Assembly (NCBI GenBank): GCA_021186555.1
Contig: JAJKFL010000008.1
Location: 16,423,936 to 16,487,935, forward strand
DNA length: 64,000 nt
Direction: 5' to 3'
Source: Reticulitermes speratus
Taxonomy: Eukaryota > Arthropoda > Insecta > Blattodea > Rhinotermitidae
In this document: in pieces, positions 24,475-35,679 of the stretch
Position numbering within the stretch: position 1 is the first letter of the stretch
Layout of the letters: each line of letters opens with the position of its first letter
Notes under the pieces: generated by a model
Database searches by the model: none
The model's input: only the letters and a program-made list of their open reading frames with translations
What the model was told of the DNA's origin: nothing
Translations under genes and position numbers: made by a program

Positions 24475-25955
24475 GTTTTAAATCTAACAATGTGTAGCTC
24501 ACAAACAGAAGAGTAGCCGCTTATTGAACATCGTAGTGGGGGATTTCGTTTTCTGAAATCTCGTGCCTCACTCAGTTGCTTTGAGATTTTAGGCACCCTG
24601 ATGACTTGACAAGATATGGACTTCATATTTCGCTGCTGAACAGAATACAGAGCACATAGAGTAGGAGGAAAGAGAAAAAGAAAAAATAGGAGAACTGAGT
24701 GGAAAATAAAGAATTGGGGATGAAAGGGTGGGAGAGTGAAAAAGAGGTTGGGGATGGAAGTTGGAAGGATCGGAAATTGGAACCCCGAAAAGGCCAATTT
24801 TCCCACCCTTGATGCTTTTGCTTTTGCTATAACCCCGGAACTCTTCTACACCGCCCCCTTAGGGTCGACATCACACTTGATGTTGTATGAGGGTAGAAGG
24901 CATCCTTTATTCAATTATGCGCTCATCCGTGTAAAATATAAATTGGCTACATAAATACAAGCTGCAGTATAATATTGAATCCCACCCTCCACCCCTTAGG
25001 TGTGTCCCAGGGAAAGTATTTCATTATCCGTCGACGACGATGATGATGGGGGTGTAATATAAAAAAATAAAGGCGTGTGAGCTCTATGGAAATGAAATAC
25101 AGTGTATCAGTAGTTTGCCTTGTTTCATGCTTGTTGAATCTGAAGAGAGACAGGCTGGCTATTGAGGAGGCTGTATTAATATGATGTTATCTTATTGTCG
25201 GTGTTATTCATCATGTTGCTTGGGCAAAGTGCACCATTTCTGTTTCTGTGTTAGTTCGCAAGAAAGATGTTCATTGATTTAATTTTTGTTTATTTGATTT
25301 CTATTATTCTGTTGTTAGGATAGCGAAATTTAGGAGTCTTAGATATATTGCCTGTGTGACTACGACATGGGGGGGGGGGGGGGGGAGGAATGCATGCAGA
25401 ATTTCCTCAGTGAAAATCTAAGTGCCGAAACTTTGTACCGTAAATACATTTCAATATCTCGCTGCAGGAAACTTGAGCTGATACATGCATGAAGGTAGTC
25501 GATTTTAGTGACGTAAACTAACAGCCTTTAACTTCATCCTTCCCTGCGAACTTGTTAGAAGTAGTTTGAGCAGATGCGGAGTATTCAGTGTTAACTGTGT
25601 TAGCTGAGCTTACACAGTCAACAATAGCCCTCCGCCACTGCTGCAACAGACCTTGAACGCACACTTTTAAAGTAAGGCAGTTTCTTGCATTGCTGTGAAA
25701 AGAATACGAGAACCCGGCTTGCTTGATAAGTAGACCTATTTGTTGTAACTCTGTCCCAGACAGCGGCAGACACTTCGTGGTCACTGTGTGAGTCCGGCTG
25801 ACGTGGATATTATGAACGATCCCCTTCAGAGTTTGAGGGAGTTTGAGGAACTTACTGTACCAGGTACATCCGTAAAGAACTGGAACGCCAATGCTCCTGA
25901 CTTACCTTTCGAATTTCTCTGAAAATGTGAGGATATTAATCTGGGTTTATGACTC
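24475..25955. other. no recognised gene
   Basis: One G run; an 88-codon minus-strand frame (25518-25784) has no recognised motif. Confidence 0.4.
25370..25386. repeat. G run of about 15
   Basis: Homopurine G tract in otherwise unrecognised DNA. Similar runs occur at 44948-44960 and, inside SINE C, at 53611-53628. Confidence 0.9.
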
Positions 25956-25972
25956 ATTTCTGCTTCTCTAGG

Positions 25973-26167
25973 GATCGGCCCTGCGACTCACCCTGCCCTC
26001 TGTACAAAGGGTAACGGGTCTCTTTCTCAGGAGTAAAGCTGCGGGAGCGTGGCGTTGACCACCCACCCCCATCTAGCGCCGAAGTATAAGAAAGAGTAGA
26101 GCTATATATCTACTTCCGTTCTGGGCTTTCATGGCTTGTTCTAGGGCGAGCTTTAACTTTGCCTTTA
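25973..26167 (+). mobile_element. SINE B, 5'-truncated
   Basis: The 3' two-thirds of SINE B, from the ggcccac-like landmark to a CTTTAACTTTGCCTTT tail. The head with the A- and B-boxes is missing. A 14-bp duplication, tctgcttctctagg/tctgcttctctcgg (25959-25972 and 26168-26181), shows that the truncation happened at insertion and was not a later loss. Confidence 0.85.
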
Positions 26168-26189
26168 TCTGCTTCTCTCGGAGTCAACA

Positions 26190-26434
26190 ATGGTAAAGAC
26201 AAAGGTCTCCGCCAAACCTGCCATGGTAGATGCTAGGTGAGGATGGGCGGTCAACGCCACACCCTGGCCGCTTAACCCCCGAGAAACAGAACCGATACCC
26301 ATTGTAGAGAAGGCTGGGTTAGGCCTAGGGGCCTCTCTGGGCGGTTACGGAAAATCTCGCTCCCACTGGGCTTCGAAATCCGAACCGTCCATCCGGTAGT
26401 GAGTCGCTATAGCGACTACGTTTTCCCGGCCCAC
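26190..26434 (-). mobile_element. SINE B, minus strand, variant 3' end
   Basis: Reverse-complement copy with the head at the right (gggccgggaaaacgtagtcg; promoter boxes weak) and the body landmark caatgggtatcggttctgtt. After the shared ctcacctagc landmark, the last 50 bp differ from the type copy (landmark catggcaggtttggc) before a CTTTGTCTTTACC tail, which suggests a second subfamily. It lies tail to tail with the plus-strand copy just to the left. Confidence 0.8.
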
Positions 26435-26654
26435 TGCCTATTTAATAACAAATTATAATAATAATTCATAATGGAGGAAGACAGATTAACAGGTCTTGAA
26501 ACCGGGGTTATACATGGCCTTCAACAGACAAGGAGGCTGCATTTGGTAACACATACTCTTTATTTTATGACCTGTCGAAGCCACGTAGGCTAGTGTTAGC
26601 AATTAGCGTACTGTGAGAGTTACGGTGTTCTCACGGCATAACTAATATTACGAA

Positions 26655-26935
26655 GAGCACTGGCTTATAGAACGTGACGCTGTGTAGTATGGTATAAATT
26701 GACGAACCTTTTGCCGTGGGATGTGATCCCGTGCGGTCCGGTAGAATACTTTCAGCTTTGGGAATTACTTGTTCCACTTCGTTGGTATACCCCCTATATC
26801 CGGTAGAAATTTACCAACTTTTCGGAGGACGCTGGTACCCAAAACTTCCGTACTGAAGATGGAGGCAGTAGATCTCTCCAGAAAGTTGCTAGATTTCTGC
26901 CAGAATGCACGGAGTTGCATAACAGAAGATAGAAA
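26655..26935. mobile_element. family D element
   Basis: In order: aacgtgacgctgtgtagtat, a second start at gtgggatgtgatcccgtgcg, aaatttaccaacttttcgga, then actgaagatggaggcagtag (26852-26871) and tctccagaaagttgctagat, with the closing gcacggagttgcataacaga and aga. These are the family D landmarks in both orientations. The doubled left end suggests two nested insertions. Confidence 0.55.
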
Positions 26936-26939
26936 TGTT

Positions 26940-27950
26940 CGTGTCCTTTGTTTACTGTTGTAAGCATGTGTGCGAATCCACGCAGCCAACCAGGGCATAT
27001 TTGTTTCTCTTTCGCTCCGCGTGGTTGATTTCAACATAGGGCATAACTGATTGCAACATTGAGAGGGGGTGAGAAGGGACTGCACCCATGGGGTTGCTGT
27101 TACGAACGTTTTCAACCACAAACTACAGGGGTAGTAGGTTGTCGGGGTGGCAATAAAATGAGAAGAAGGTAACACAGAAACTCGCCCTTACTTACCTCTA
27201 ATTCATTGCAGGGGTAAGTATGTAGTCGTGTTCCAAATACAATTCCTGTCTGCAAGCTTATGTGCCTGCGGCCCACAGATCGTTCCCAGACACTGCTCCA
27301 CGTATTTCATAATAATATAACAGCAGCTAATACAGTCAACAGAAACATATTTGTTATAACAACAATATATTTGTTTATATAAAATGGCTACATGTTTGAC
27401 GCGCCTTGGGTCGTCTTCAAGCCTATAAAATGTATAACAAAGGGTTGGTTTTAAGCTTTTAATTAACAGTGCGTGGAAAGAAATCTCTTACTTGCAGTAC
27501 TTTTTGTTATTACCATTTTAGTATTTGTATTAAAGTGCAGCTAATTGCAGCCTGAAACGTATCAAGTTTTCTATAATACAAGTAAAAGTGAAATTTTATA
27601 TCGTTTAGGCCTTTTGCAGGGCATATGCTTATGTAAAACGGTAGCATTACAGTTTAGTTTTAAACAATCATGTTGTGATTATGTGAACTAGTCTTGACTG
27701 GCTGACTATAGAGTCCAGTGGCGGGTTCTGAACATGGTAACGAATATTACGTTATCATAAAAGGCGCGGAAATTTTTGACTGGCTAAGGGACTATATTTT
27801 CTCAAGAAACATTCTGCTTTGTTTAGTTATTCAGGTATATAACCCATGTATATATTCTAAATTAAATTTATCGAAGGTTGTGTTACAGGAGCTGTCATTG
27901 TTTATGGTTCAGTGCCAAATGTAGCTATTTATTTACGGTTTGTCTCGGTT
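26940..27950. other. no gene; one stem-loop motif
   Basis: 27391-27425, minus strand, carries CTTGAAGACGACCC..GCGTCAAACATG, a decayed CTGAAGA..GAAAC relative. The rest is unrecognised. Confidence 0.4.
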
Positions 27951-27954
27951 ACTG

Positions 27955-28255
27955 GGAGTATGGATAGCTCAGTTGGTATAGTGACTACTTTACGCGCTGG
28001 ACGGCCAGAGAAGCTTTTTTTTTTCCTGCAGATCTAAAATATTTCTCTCCTACACCTCCAGACCGGATCAGGGCCTTACCCAGCCTCCTATTCAAAGAAT
28101 ATTAGTAGCTATTTCTCTGGAGGTTAAAGCGGCGAGGGAGTGAATCTCATCACTTACCACCACCTAGTGCTGAACTTAAGAATGAGAGGAGCTATACCTC
28201 CAGTCGTACATATGCCGTAATGGTGTTCGTATGGATAATTTAACCTTTATCTTGA
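27955..28255 (+). mobile_element. SINE B, diverged
   Basis: A-box-like tagctcagttggtatagt at 27964-27981, then the SINE B landmarks ccagaccggatcaggg, acccagcctcctattc, aaagcggcgagggag and cacctagtgctgaac, ending with taacctttatc. The B-box has been replaced by a poly-T run near 28014. No target duplication is visible. Confidence 0.75.
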
Positions 28256-28869
28256 TGACTTGTAGCAGGTAGTAAGATATGACCTGTACTTTAAATTTGG
28301 CCACGAGAGATATATTTCTTCATTTACCAATGATTTAATCTACGCCGTCCTTACTGTTCTGTTTTTTACCTGATCTGGAATTAAATTAAACCAAAAAATT
28401 AGTCCTTTTAACGAAATTTAAACAGGCCTTTTTTTTTACTTTTACTTCTCAGAAAAAAGGTTCTCTGGCTTCCACAGATGCTGGGATATTTTAATATTTC
28501 CTAGAGTGTATCTACCTTTTGTAAAAACAGTATCCACAGGTCTTGTCCAAAGGTGTGCTTTGGTAACAACGAATCTGAGATTTCCGGTTCTACTACCACA
28601 TTCAAATCCTCCTGCCATTTTAAGAGAAGACCAAAGACACGTTTTTTTTGGACTCAAGTGATTTTAAGCGAAGACCGGAAGTTGCACAAATAAATTACAT
28701 GAGTGGGAGCCTAACCTGCTTTATTTAACCTTGATGTCTCTATTTTTTATTTCTCGTTCCTTTGTTGTAGTTCTTTCATTTTCGTTTTTTATTTTTCCTA
28801 CTTTTACGCTGACTTGTCCTTTATTTAACAATTCTACGAGTATCTAATGGAATGGGACCCCTTGCATTT

Positions 28870-28959
28870 GATAGAGATTGCCAACGTTTCGGGAGAACCT
28901 ACTGCCTCCGTCTTTAGGATAGAATATGCCACCGAAACGCTGGTACGTTTCCAAGAGGG
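28870..28959 (-). mobile_element. family D element, source of the adjacent minisatellite
   Basis: tagagattgccaacgtttcg, ggagaacctactgcctccgt and ctttaggatagaatatgcca lead to ccgaaacgctggtacgtttc. The element end (catcacatcccagagacac) lies inside the first unit of the tandem array that begins at 28960. Confidence 0.6.
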
Positions 28960-29525
28960 TACATGACATCACATCCCAGAGACACTATGCTTCACAGTCA
29001 CCACTGTCAGTATGTTAAATATGACGTTCTGACGCCCGTTTACATGACATCACATCCCAGAGACACTATGCTTCACAGTCACCACTGTCAGTATGTTAAA
29101 TATGACGTTCTGACGCCGTTTACATGACATCACATCCCAGAGACACTATGCTGCACAGTCACCACTGTCAGTATGTTAAATATGACGTTCTGACGTCCGT
29201 TTACATGACATCACATCCCAGAGACACTATGCTGCACAGTCACCACTGTCAGTATGTTAAATATGACGTTCTGACGTCCGTTTACATGACATCACATCCC
29301 AGAGACACTATGCTGCACAGTCACCACTGTCAGTATGTTAAATATTACGTTCTGACGTCCGTTTACATGACATCACATCCCAGAGACACTATGCTGCACA
29401 GTCACCACTGTCAGTATGTTAAATATTACGTTCTGACGTCCGTTTACATGACATCACATCCCAGAGACACTATGCTGCACAGTCACCACTGTCAGTATGT
29501 TAAATATGACGTTCTGACTTCCGTT
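28960..29525 (+). repeat. 81-bp minisatellite, seven units
   Basis: Units begin at 28960, 29041, 29121, 29202, 29283, 29364 and 29445. Each is 81 bp except the second, which lost one base. Each starts tacatgacatcacatcccag and ends near cgttctgacgtccgtt. Differences are few (cttcac/ctgcac, atgacg/attacg, gcccg/gtccg), so the spread is recent. Because 81 is a multiple of three, one frame stays open across five units (29124-29654). I read this as a by-product of the period, not as a gene. Confidence 0.95.
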
Positions 29526-29596
29526 TACTCTTCATGTTATTTTTTCCTCCAATTTCTTCTCTTTTCCCTTCTCCTTTTACAAAAAAAAGGCGAATT

Positions 29597-29765
29597 TGTG
29601 TGTGTGCACGTCATGAAGACTTATGGGGGGAGGGGCTGTCGAGATACTACCTAAGCACTAGATGGAGGGTAGTGATCAGCTTCACGTCCCGGCCGTTTCG
29701 TCCCGGGGAAACGCCTCCCATACTATTAATTCTTCCACTTGCCTAACGTCGATCTGGATTCGGTA
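29597..29765 (-). mobile_element. SINE B 3' fragment, minus strand
   Basis: Matches the end of SINE B in reverse: cacgtcatgaagac, gggaggggctgtcgag, then taagcactagatggagggta and ttcgtcccggggaaacg. The promoter head is absent. It abuts the downstream side of the 81-bp minisatellite. Confidence 0.6.
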
Positions 29766-29769
29766 GCAC

Positions 29770-31085
29770 TTGTCTTTCGAAGTCAGGAGACCCTGAGCCC
29801 AGAGACCGGCTAACTTCATTGCGATTTTGCGTTGTTTTCCTCAGTCTGTCAAGACAAACATCAGAACAGTACATCAAATTAGACCACGTCCGTCTCCTGC
29901 CACATCCTTGCCAATTCATTATTCACTGATCGTCCAAACATTCGACGCTATTCTGGCTCAGCAAGTGACAGCGTTATAAAATAATCTATAGTTCAATGAA
30001 ATATAGATATACTCGTATATTTACTCATGAACCTACTTTTCTTATCTCTGCCTCTGTCGGTCTGCCCACCCCTGTGACAGTCAATCTCGCCACAAAATTG
30101 TGTTGTGTGTACCATGTAGCATAACATATACCCTGGTGTAGTGAACTCGCTGGACCGCAAATTATACATGCAGGGAAAAGGGTCAGGTTTTTATTTCTCA
30201 TTTTAATAAGCGGTCTTCTGTGCTTTCCTCTGTCTGTGGCTGCAGGAAGATGGTTACACGCATTGCCGGGCGGTTATAAATTCTACAGGCTCAGACGCTG
30301 TAGAAATTGTAAAATCGACTTCGGGTTACATCCGAAAAAGCAGTCTAAATATACATTTGGTTTCCAAAGTGTATTTTATGTTCGGATTTCATTTTTTATC
30401 CATTAATTACCAGCAATGTTTGTTTTAGGTTCTTTGATGCGTAATTTAAGTTTATATAAAAGTAATGGATGTGTATTTAAAACGGGACCTGTTATATACA
30501 TAGAAAAATATAAACGTTTGAAGTATTTTTACTGACTTTTAAACACTGAATATTTGAACCTTAGGGGAAAAAGCGAAAAATTATTGGCCTATGTTGGCCA
30601 GGAGTCATAAGGAATTCAGAATTTGTGGTTTGAATTCTTTCTAAGAGAATTATATTGGTCTTGACAACAATCTTTTCTTTTACAAACTGTGTTATTCTAA
30701 TGATCCTGAACATCTCAGCCCTGACATCACCGATAATAAGCTGTAGAATGAGTTCCTATTTTCGGCCGAAGCAGGAATTTTTCTGTCCTCCCTCGACCAC
30801 TCGCTTTTATGAAGTATTGCAGTGGGCATACGTTCTGTTAACCACACCTCATATTTTCGTTTCTGTTACTTAGCCAGCGCGCAAGAGACGTCCTGTCCTG
30901 TATTTGGTTTGAACTCCCACGAGGGCATTTCTGTGTTGTTACTAAGACTTTCCCTGTTAGGTGTATCAGGCGACGCTTTTAAATTACTTTGATTACATTC
31001 TATTGATTAAAAGCAAATGTTTTTATACATTTGATTTAATTTCGTTGCATTTTAAGTGACGACCATTATGCATCATGTACATTTG
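29770..31085. other. no recognised feature
   Basis: AT-rich, short frames only. Confidence 0.45.
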
Positions 31086-31104
31086 CGCAAAGGAAGTCCA
31101 GATG

Positions 31105-31410
31105 GTAAAAGGTAAAGCAATCCATTACAGGCTTGGACAGGCCCTTAGGGTTCCAGGAGGTTGAGGCTCCCAGATTTCTAGACAATCGGAACATGAAGGT
31201 GGTAAGTTTGTCAGTCCTACGCACCGGCAGCATTTACCCCCCAGGAAATACTCCTGGTACTCATTTCTGTCAGAGGCTGAGTCGACCCAAGGGCCATAGT
31301 GCGACCGAAAGGATTATGTCAATGAAAAATTCCAATGACACCATCGGGAATCGAACCCACGACCTTCCGGCTTGTAGAGCAGTGCCTCAACCAACTGCGC
31401 CATCGCTTGC
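31105..31410 (-). mobile_element. SINE C, full length, perfect 17-bp target duplication
   Basis: On the minus strand the head reads ggcaagcgatggcgcagttg (A-box) and gtgggttcgattcccgatgg (B-box). The body has gaatttttcattgacataat, gtactcatttct-like landmarks in reverse and gagcctcaacctcctgg. It ends gattgctttaccttttacc, a TTTACC-like tail. The duplication caaaggaagtccagatg (31088-31104 and 31411-31427) is perfect, so the insertion is fairly recent. Confidence 0.93.
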
Positions 31411-31429
31411 CAAAGGAAGTCCAGATGAC

Positions 31430-32710
31430 CTTTAAAATTTGGAAAATAACTAGTATATTTTTTGGCTGTTATTTTATGCAAGTGCCATTAGCATAGAATT
31501 ATTTTATTTAGAGTGGAAGAATAAAACAGAAGCAAAATTAAGGTATATGCCATTTTATATCGCAAGATGAACTGCGACATTCGTTCTCTGAAGAGAGCGT
31601 TAAATAATTAATCTTCTATCCCTGTGTTATACGTCGGGTTAGGTCAGAACACAGGGTAGCGATTATTTCTCAAGTTGTTGCGGTTATCTCTGCTTCTCTT
31701 GCAGATCCTTTTCGCTTGCTAGCACGGTAACCTGAGATTAACAATTTACGACAATAAGGCGTTTTATTTTGTTTCTGTAGCTAACAGGAGGAATGTGAGT
31801 CTACCTGCATAACGTGTATCGAACGGACTATTTTTCGTAGCCGCACTTTTGCTATGTACACGTAACATTTCTCAGATAGACAAGCTGCACCTGGGTAAAG
31901 TAAAGAAAGCAAATGAGAAAGTAGAATAGCGATAAATGACTAGAGTAAAATAGGCCGATGTGTGTATTTAACTTTTAAAGGCTTGAGATGCACCTTTTTA
32001 AGTATGAAGCTTATATTATTATTTACAAATTTAGTGTTTATCTCGTAGATGCACATTTCTTTCTCCATTACAAAATCAACCAGTTAATGGTATTCAAGAA
32101 AGATAATGGTGTTGATTCTGAAAACCATACAAAACACTTGCACAAACCCTACGGGAAACATACAGAATTATGTAATGTTAAAATACGTGGTACAGTCAGT
32201 AACATATGTCCTTGGAATGGTTACTGTCGACAAGAACTGCTGTAATTAAATCAATTTTTGATTCAGTAAGCTCTTCATATTATTATCCGTGATTTACCAA
32301 ACTCTACAGTATATAATTGTCCGTCAATGGAACTCTGTTTTGAGCCAGCTGAATTCTGTTCACGTCATATTTATTTATGTTAGTTTTAATGTTACAGTGT
32401 CATAAACTACTAGATATTACTCAATATTTAATATTATCCGACTTCTAGTGAATTAGATCACTGCATTAATCAAAACAGACATGTTAGAATATAGTTTGCT
32501 TTTTCATTTTGAATGACATAGGTTATGTCCAAGGTTCATACATTGAATTTACTGCGTTTACACAGAATAAAATATCTTAACATATTTCTGTGCTCTTTGA
32601 CATCTCCAATACTGTTCTGTAAGTGTTGATAAAAAGCGTGAGTATTCAAAAATATGTCGTTTTACATCGGATTACTTGGCTTTTGTATTTATTTCTGTTA
32701 TCTAGTGATC
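31430..32710. other. no recognised feature
   Basis: AT-rich. An 85-codon plus-strand frame at 31988-32245 shows no family motif. Confidence 0.45.
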
Positions 32711-32714
32711 GGAG

Positions 32715-32990
32715 AGAGCCGATACTAGCGGAGTCACTATAGCAACTAGGCTGCTGGCTGAGCAACCGAACAATCGTGGGTCGATTCCTGGCAGTGGCAA
32801 GAGATGTTTTTATTCCACAAACCTACAGATCGAATCTGAGGCCCATCCGCTCTTCTATTCAGTGGGTACTGGGGGCGCTCTTTCCCATGATTTAAAACAG
32901 CCGGACCATGAGTCTGAGTACCCACGCTACACATAGCGTCGAGTTTAGAAATTAATATCGGTATACAGCCACTCCCCCTATGCCTCCAAG
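32715..32990 (+). mobile_element. SINE B, old copy
   Basis: A B-box-like gggtcgattcctggc at 32779-32793, followed by caagagatgtttttattcc, then ggcccatccgctcttctatt and gtgggtactgggggcgctctt, in the order seen in SINE B. The A-box is badly decayed. No target duplication was found. Confidence 0.55.
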
Positions 32991-33058
32991 GCGTGCACAG
33001 AACCAAGTACAACATTCCAAAGAGAATAATTTTCGACCAATTAATCTGTGTCTGAGAT

Positions 33059-33136
33059 CTGCGCTCTTCTGGGACGTTACGCAGCGTAACATCCCAGAAG
33101 AGCGCAGACCTCGCGGCGGAAGCCTGAAATCACGGA
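33059..33136. repeat. 49-bp near-perfect palindrome made of two family D ends
   Basis: ctgcgctcttctgggacgtt+acgc (33059-33082) and its inverted copy (33084-33107) match at 23 of 24 positions around a single central A. The following tcgcggcggaagcctgaaat is the usual DNA outside family D ends, as at 24265-24300. The element interior is gone, so two ends are joined head to head. Confidence 0.85.
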
Positions 33137-33659
33137 TAATCTGTGTCTGCTCTGAGGTCAAACTGTGGTGAAGTACCTACTCAATTGGACGCTGTTGGAA
33201 GGAACGTCGTCAGATCTCATCAGAATTACCCTACTGTTTCATTTTGCTTACAGCGATACTGTGATATGTCATCATCAAATAACCTACATGCCCATATTTT
33301 GAATGAGGGGGAAGCGATACACTTATAGGGAACTGGACTCGGTTAGCTAACAGACAGTTCGAATTACTGCGCAGGCATTAAAATCATTGAATTGGATCTC
33401 AGTTCCAGACACTTTGGCAAGGCAAGTAATGGCTGCGGTAGGCCCGTGACAACACAGTCAGAGACTCCCTTCGCTTCCGCGTGACCTCAAATTGAAACTG
33501 AGCCACAAGATCACCACTCAGGCCGGGAACGTAGAATGAAGCACTTGCTCTGACATGGGAACGCCGGACAGGCTGGTTGCTTTGAATGGGAATAGTTTTG
33601 TGTTAAGTCATTATCAGCGTTGACACACACTTTACTGGGAAGGGCACTTCCTGATCAGC

Positions 33660-34425
33660 GATAGCGTATTGACAATTACGTACCTGGAACAAACCATGCC
33701 ACTGGGGTGATAAAGTCACAGTATGTGATGCGTGTAATGTTATTTCCCATGACAAACGTCTTGTACTTTTGCACTAATACTGTCCGAAGTATGTACGCCG
33801 TGCCAAGTATGGCTGTTTTTCTGTAGCTCCTTAATGCCGTGCTTTCCAATATGTTGCGCAGGTATTTTTTGAGTGATTTTGGGATGGTTCCAGTTGCCGT
33901 TGTTATTACTGGTACCATGGGCCGGGATGGCTCAGTCGGTATAGCGACTCGCTACGGGCTGGACGGTCCGGGGATCGAATCCCGGTGAGAGCGAGATTTT
34001 CCGCAGCCGTCCAGACCGGCCCTGGGGCCCACCCAGCCTCCTACACAATGGGTACCGGGTCTCTTTCCCGGGGGTAAAGCGACCGGGGAGTGGAGTTGAC
34101 CACGCACCCTCATCTAGTGCCAGGGCTAAATAAAGAGTAGAGCTATACCTCTACTCCCCCTCTGGGCCTTCATGGCCTGTTCTAGGGTGAACTTTACCTT
34201 TACCTTTACCTTTATTACTGGTGCCACGTTTGTTTCTACATTCCATACCCTGTATTTATATTGCAGGGTCTTCATATTTCAACATCTTTTCAGCTTCTTT
34301 CTTTATCACATTTCTGTCTTCTGAAATTGCAGTGTGTATTAACAGACATGTTCCTATTTTATTGTCACGGATTATGATATCCGTTTTATTGTTTGGGATG
34401 GTTCTGTCAGTTTTCACTTATTCTT
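33660..34425 (-). mobile_element. LINE 3' coding end, split by a SINE B insertion
   Basis: Minus-strand translation of 34425-34227 gives KTDRTIPNNKTDIIIRDN, then GTCLLIHTAI and EDRNVIKKEAEKMLKYED. After the SINE, 33902-33670 continues VPVITTATGTIPKSLKKYL and KTAILGTAYILRTVL. I recognise this as the C-terminal tail of a widespread insect LINE, whose usual form reads PDIIIRDN..CLLIDVAI...VIPVIIGATGTI; the D before VAI is thought to belong to a restriction-like nuclease fold. Here that aspartate is H, there is an in-frame stop after EDPAI, and there is a frameshift near KELQK, so the copy is dead. The two halves are separated by the SINE at 33918-34211 with its own duplication, which makes the LINE the older element. 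The 3' boundary is not sharp. Confidence 0.78.
33918..34211 (+). mobile_element. SINE B, full length (type copy)
   Basis: tRNA-derived SINE of 294 bp. The head contains an A-box (tggctcagtcggta) and a B-box (ggatcgaatcc), the internal polymerase III promoter. A body with no coding content follows (key landmarks: cccacccagcctcc, gggtaccgggtctcttt, gccttcatggcctgttc). It ends in TTTACC units. A 15-bp target-site duplication, ttattactggtacca/ttattactggtgcca (33903-33917 and 34212-34226, 14 of 15 match), flanks it. It sits inside an older LINE. This is the best-preserved member and was used as reference for the other B copies. Confidence 0.92.
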
Positions 34426-34934
34426 ATTATTATTACTATTATTATTAAACTGGGATATCCCCACCGGTCCCGTAGCTTCAAGTTTCTCAATAAGCTGTAC
34501 GAATTTCTCGTCTTTGCCGTGCGTCCTACAGGTTGCAACTTCATGATGTTCCTAGTAATAACTGATGAAAACTACAAGATATGTCCTCCTAGTTCTCCTC
34601 ATTATGCAGTTTTCTCCATCCTCCTCTTACTTTCTCTCTTCTAAATCCAATATCATTCTCTGCATCCTGTTTACACCTTCCAAGTTAGTTCCACTGCTGT
34701 GAAAGGCTAAATATGTAACACAAGCTGTAAGCATGTAGTGCTTGAATTTGTTAAACTTTAGATCGTTGTAACGTCGATGGAAGTTCAGGCATTGTTATGG
34801 TTATGGTACGAGTACTTACGTGAAGACCCTACAACTTGCTTAACCATCAGAAACGTGGCCACAATTCGCCTTTATGTGTTGCGGTTGGTTTTTAGAACAA
34901 GCCCAAAACTTTTCCTTAAGCACAATAAAAAGAA

Positions 34935-35235
34935 ATGGATAGCGAAGTCGGTGTAGTAAAGAGGACACGGGCCGTAGGACCGAGGAACCGCCGTTCAATT
35001 TCCGGTAGGGGGCAAGAGATTTTTTTTCTCTTTCAAAATATTATGACTCCCTCTCGGACTTACCCAACTACCTATTCCATGGGTTTCATGGGCTCCTTCG
35101 CAAGGGAGTGAAAAGCAGCCTGATACAGAATTTTGACACTCACATCCATGTGGTGTCGAGGTTAACAACGCCTGGATATACAGTCTACCTACACTCAGCC
35201 ATACGCATTCATGGCGGGTGAAAGATAAATTTTCC
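34935..35235 (+). mobile_element. SINE B, diverged
   Basis: The A-box-like ggatagcgaagtcggtgtag is followed by a B-box remnant (cgttcaatttccggtag) and ggggcaagagattttttt. The body is recognisable by acttacccaactacctattcc. The end with cattcatggcgggtgaaag corresponds to the SINE B 3' landmark ccttcatggcctgttc. Confidence 0.6.
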
Positions 35236-35440
35236 CTCATTACAGTAATTACGAGCTGAATGTCCGGATTAATTTCTCGGCAGAAGATGGATTTGTTCCT
35301 CGTTACCCGTATAGGGTTTTGGGATGCATCCAGCATCTAATCCACCGAAGAAATCTAACTTTCCAGCGCCTGCAGCCACCAAAGCAAGACGCTCTCCGCC
35401 CAAGTCTATAGTCCTATTATTTATACCTTCATTCCGTTGA

Positions 35441-35670
35441 TCCGTGATAGCGCAGTCAGCATAGTGACTAGGCTAGGGGCTCGACGTCCGGGAAGTAGTG
35501 GTTCGATTCCAGGTAGGGACAAGAGATATAGGCTCCAAAATGTTCAGATCGATGCATGTGTCTACCTAGCCTCTTATTCAATGGTTACTGGGAATTATTT
35601 CCCCGCGAGCAAAGTGGCCGGAGTGTGAAGCTGAGCACTGACTAAGACCGAGGCCCAAGCTGAATGAACG
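35441..35670 (+). mobile_element. SINE B, diverged
   Basis: Head gtgatagcgcagtcagcata with the A-box, then a clear B-box (ggttcgattccagg) at 35500-35513, caagagatataggctcc, ctacctagcctcttattcaa and tggttactgggaattatttc. It fades into unrecognised sequence by about 35670. Confidence 0.65.
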
Positions 35671-35679
35671 TGGAACTGA

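Noticed and set aside
25370-25386. G and C runs as G-quadruplex or regulatory elements
   Set aside because: Single homopolymer runs, several inside SINEs, with copy-to-copy length change; slippage explains them.
29124-29654. 176-codon frame with five 27-residue repeats, as a protein gene
   Set aside because: It is the minisatellite translated; no upstream exon, no domain, and the second unit already breaks the frame.
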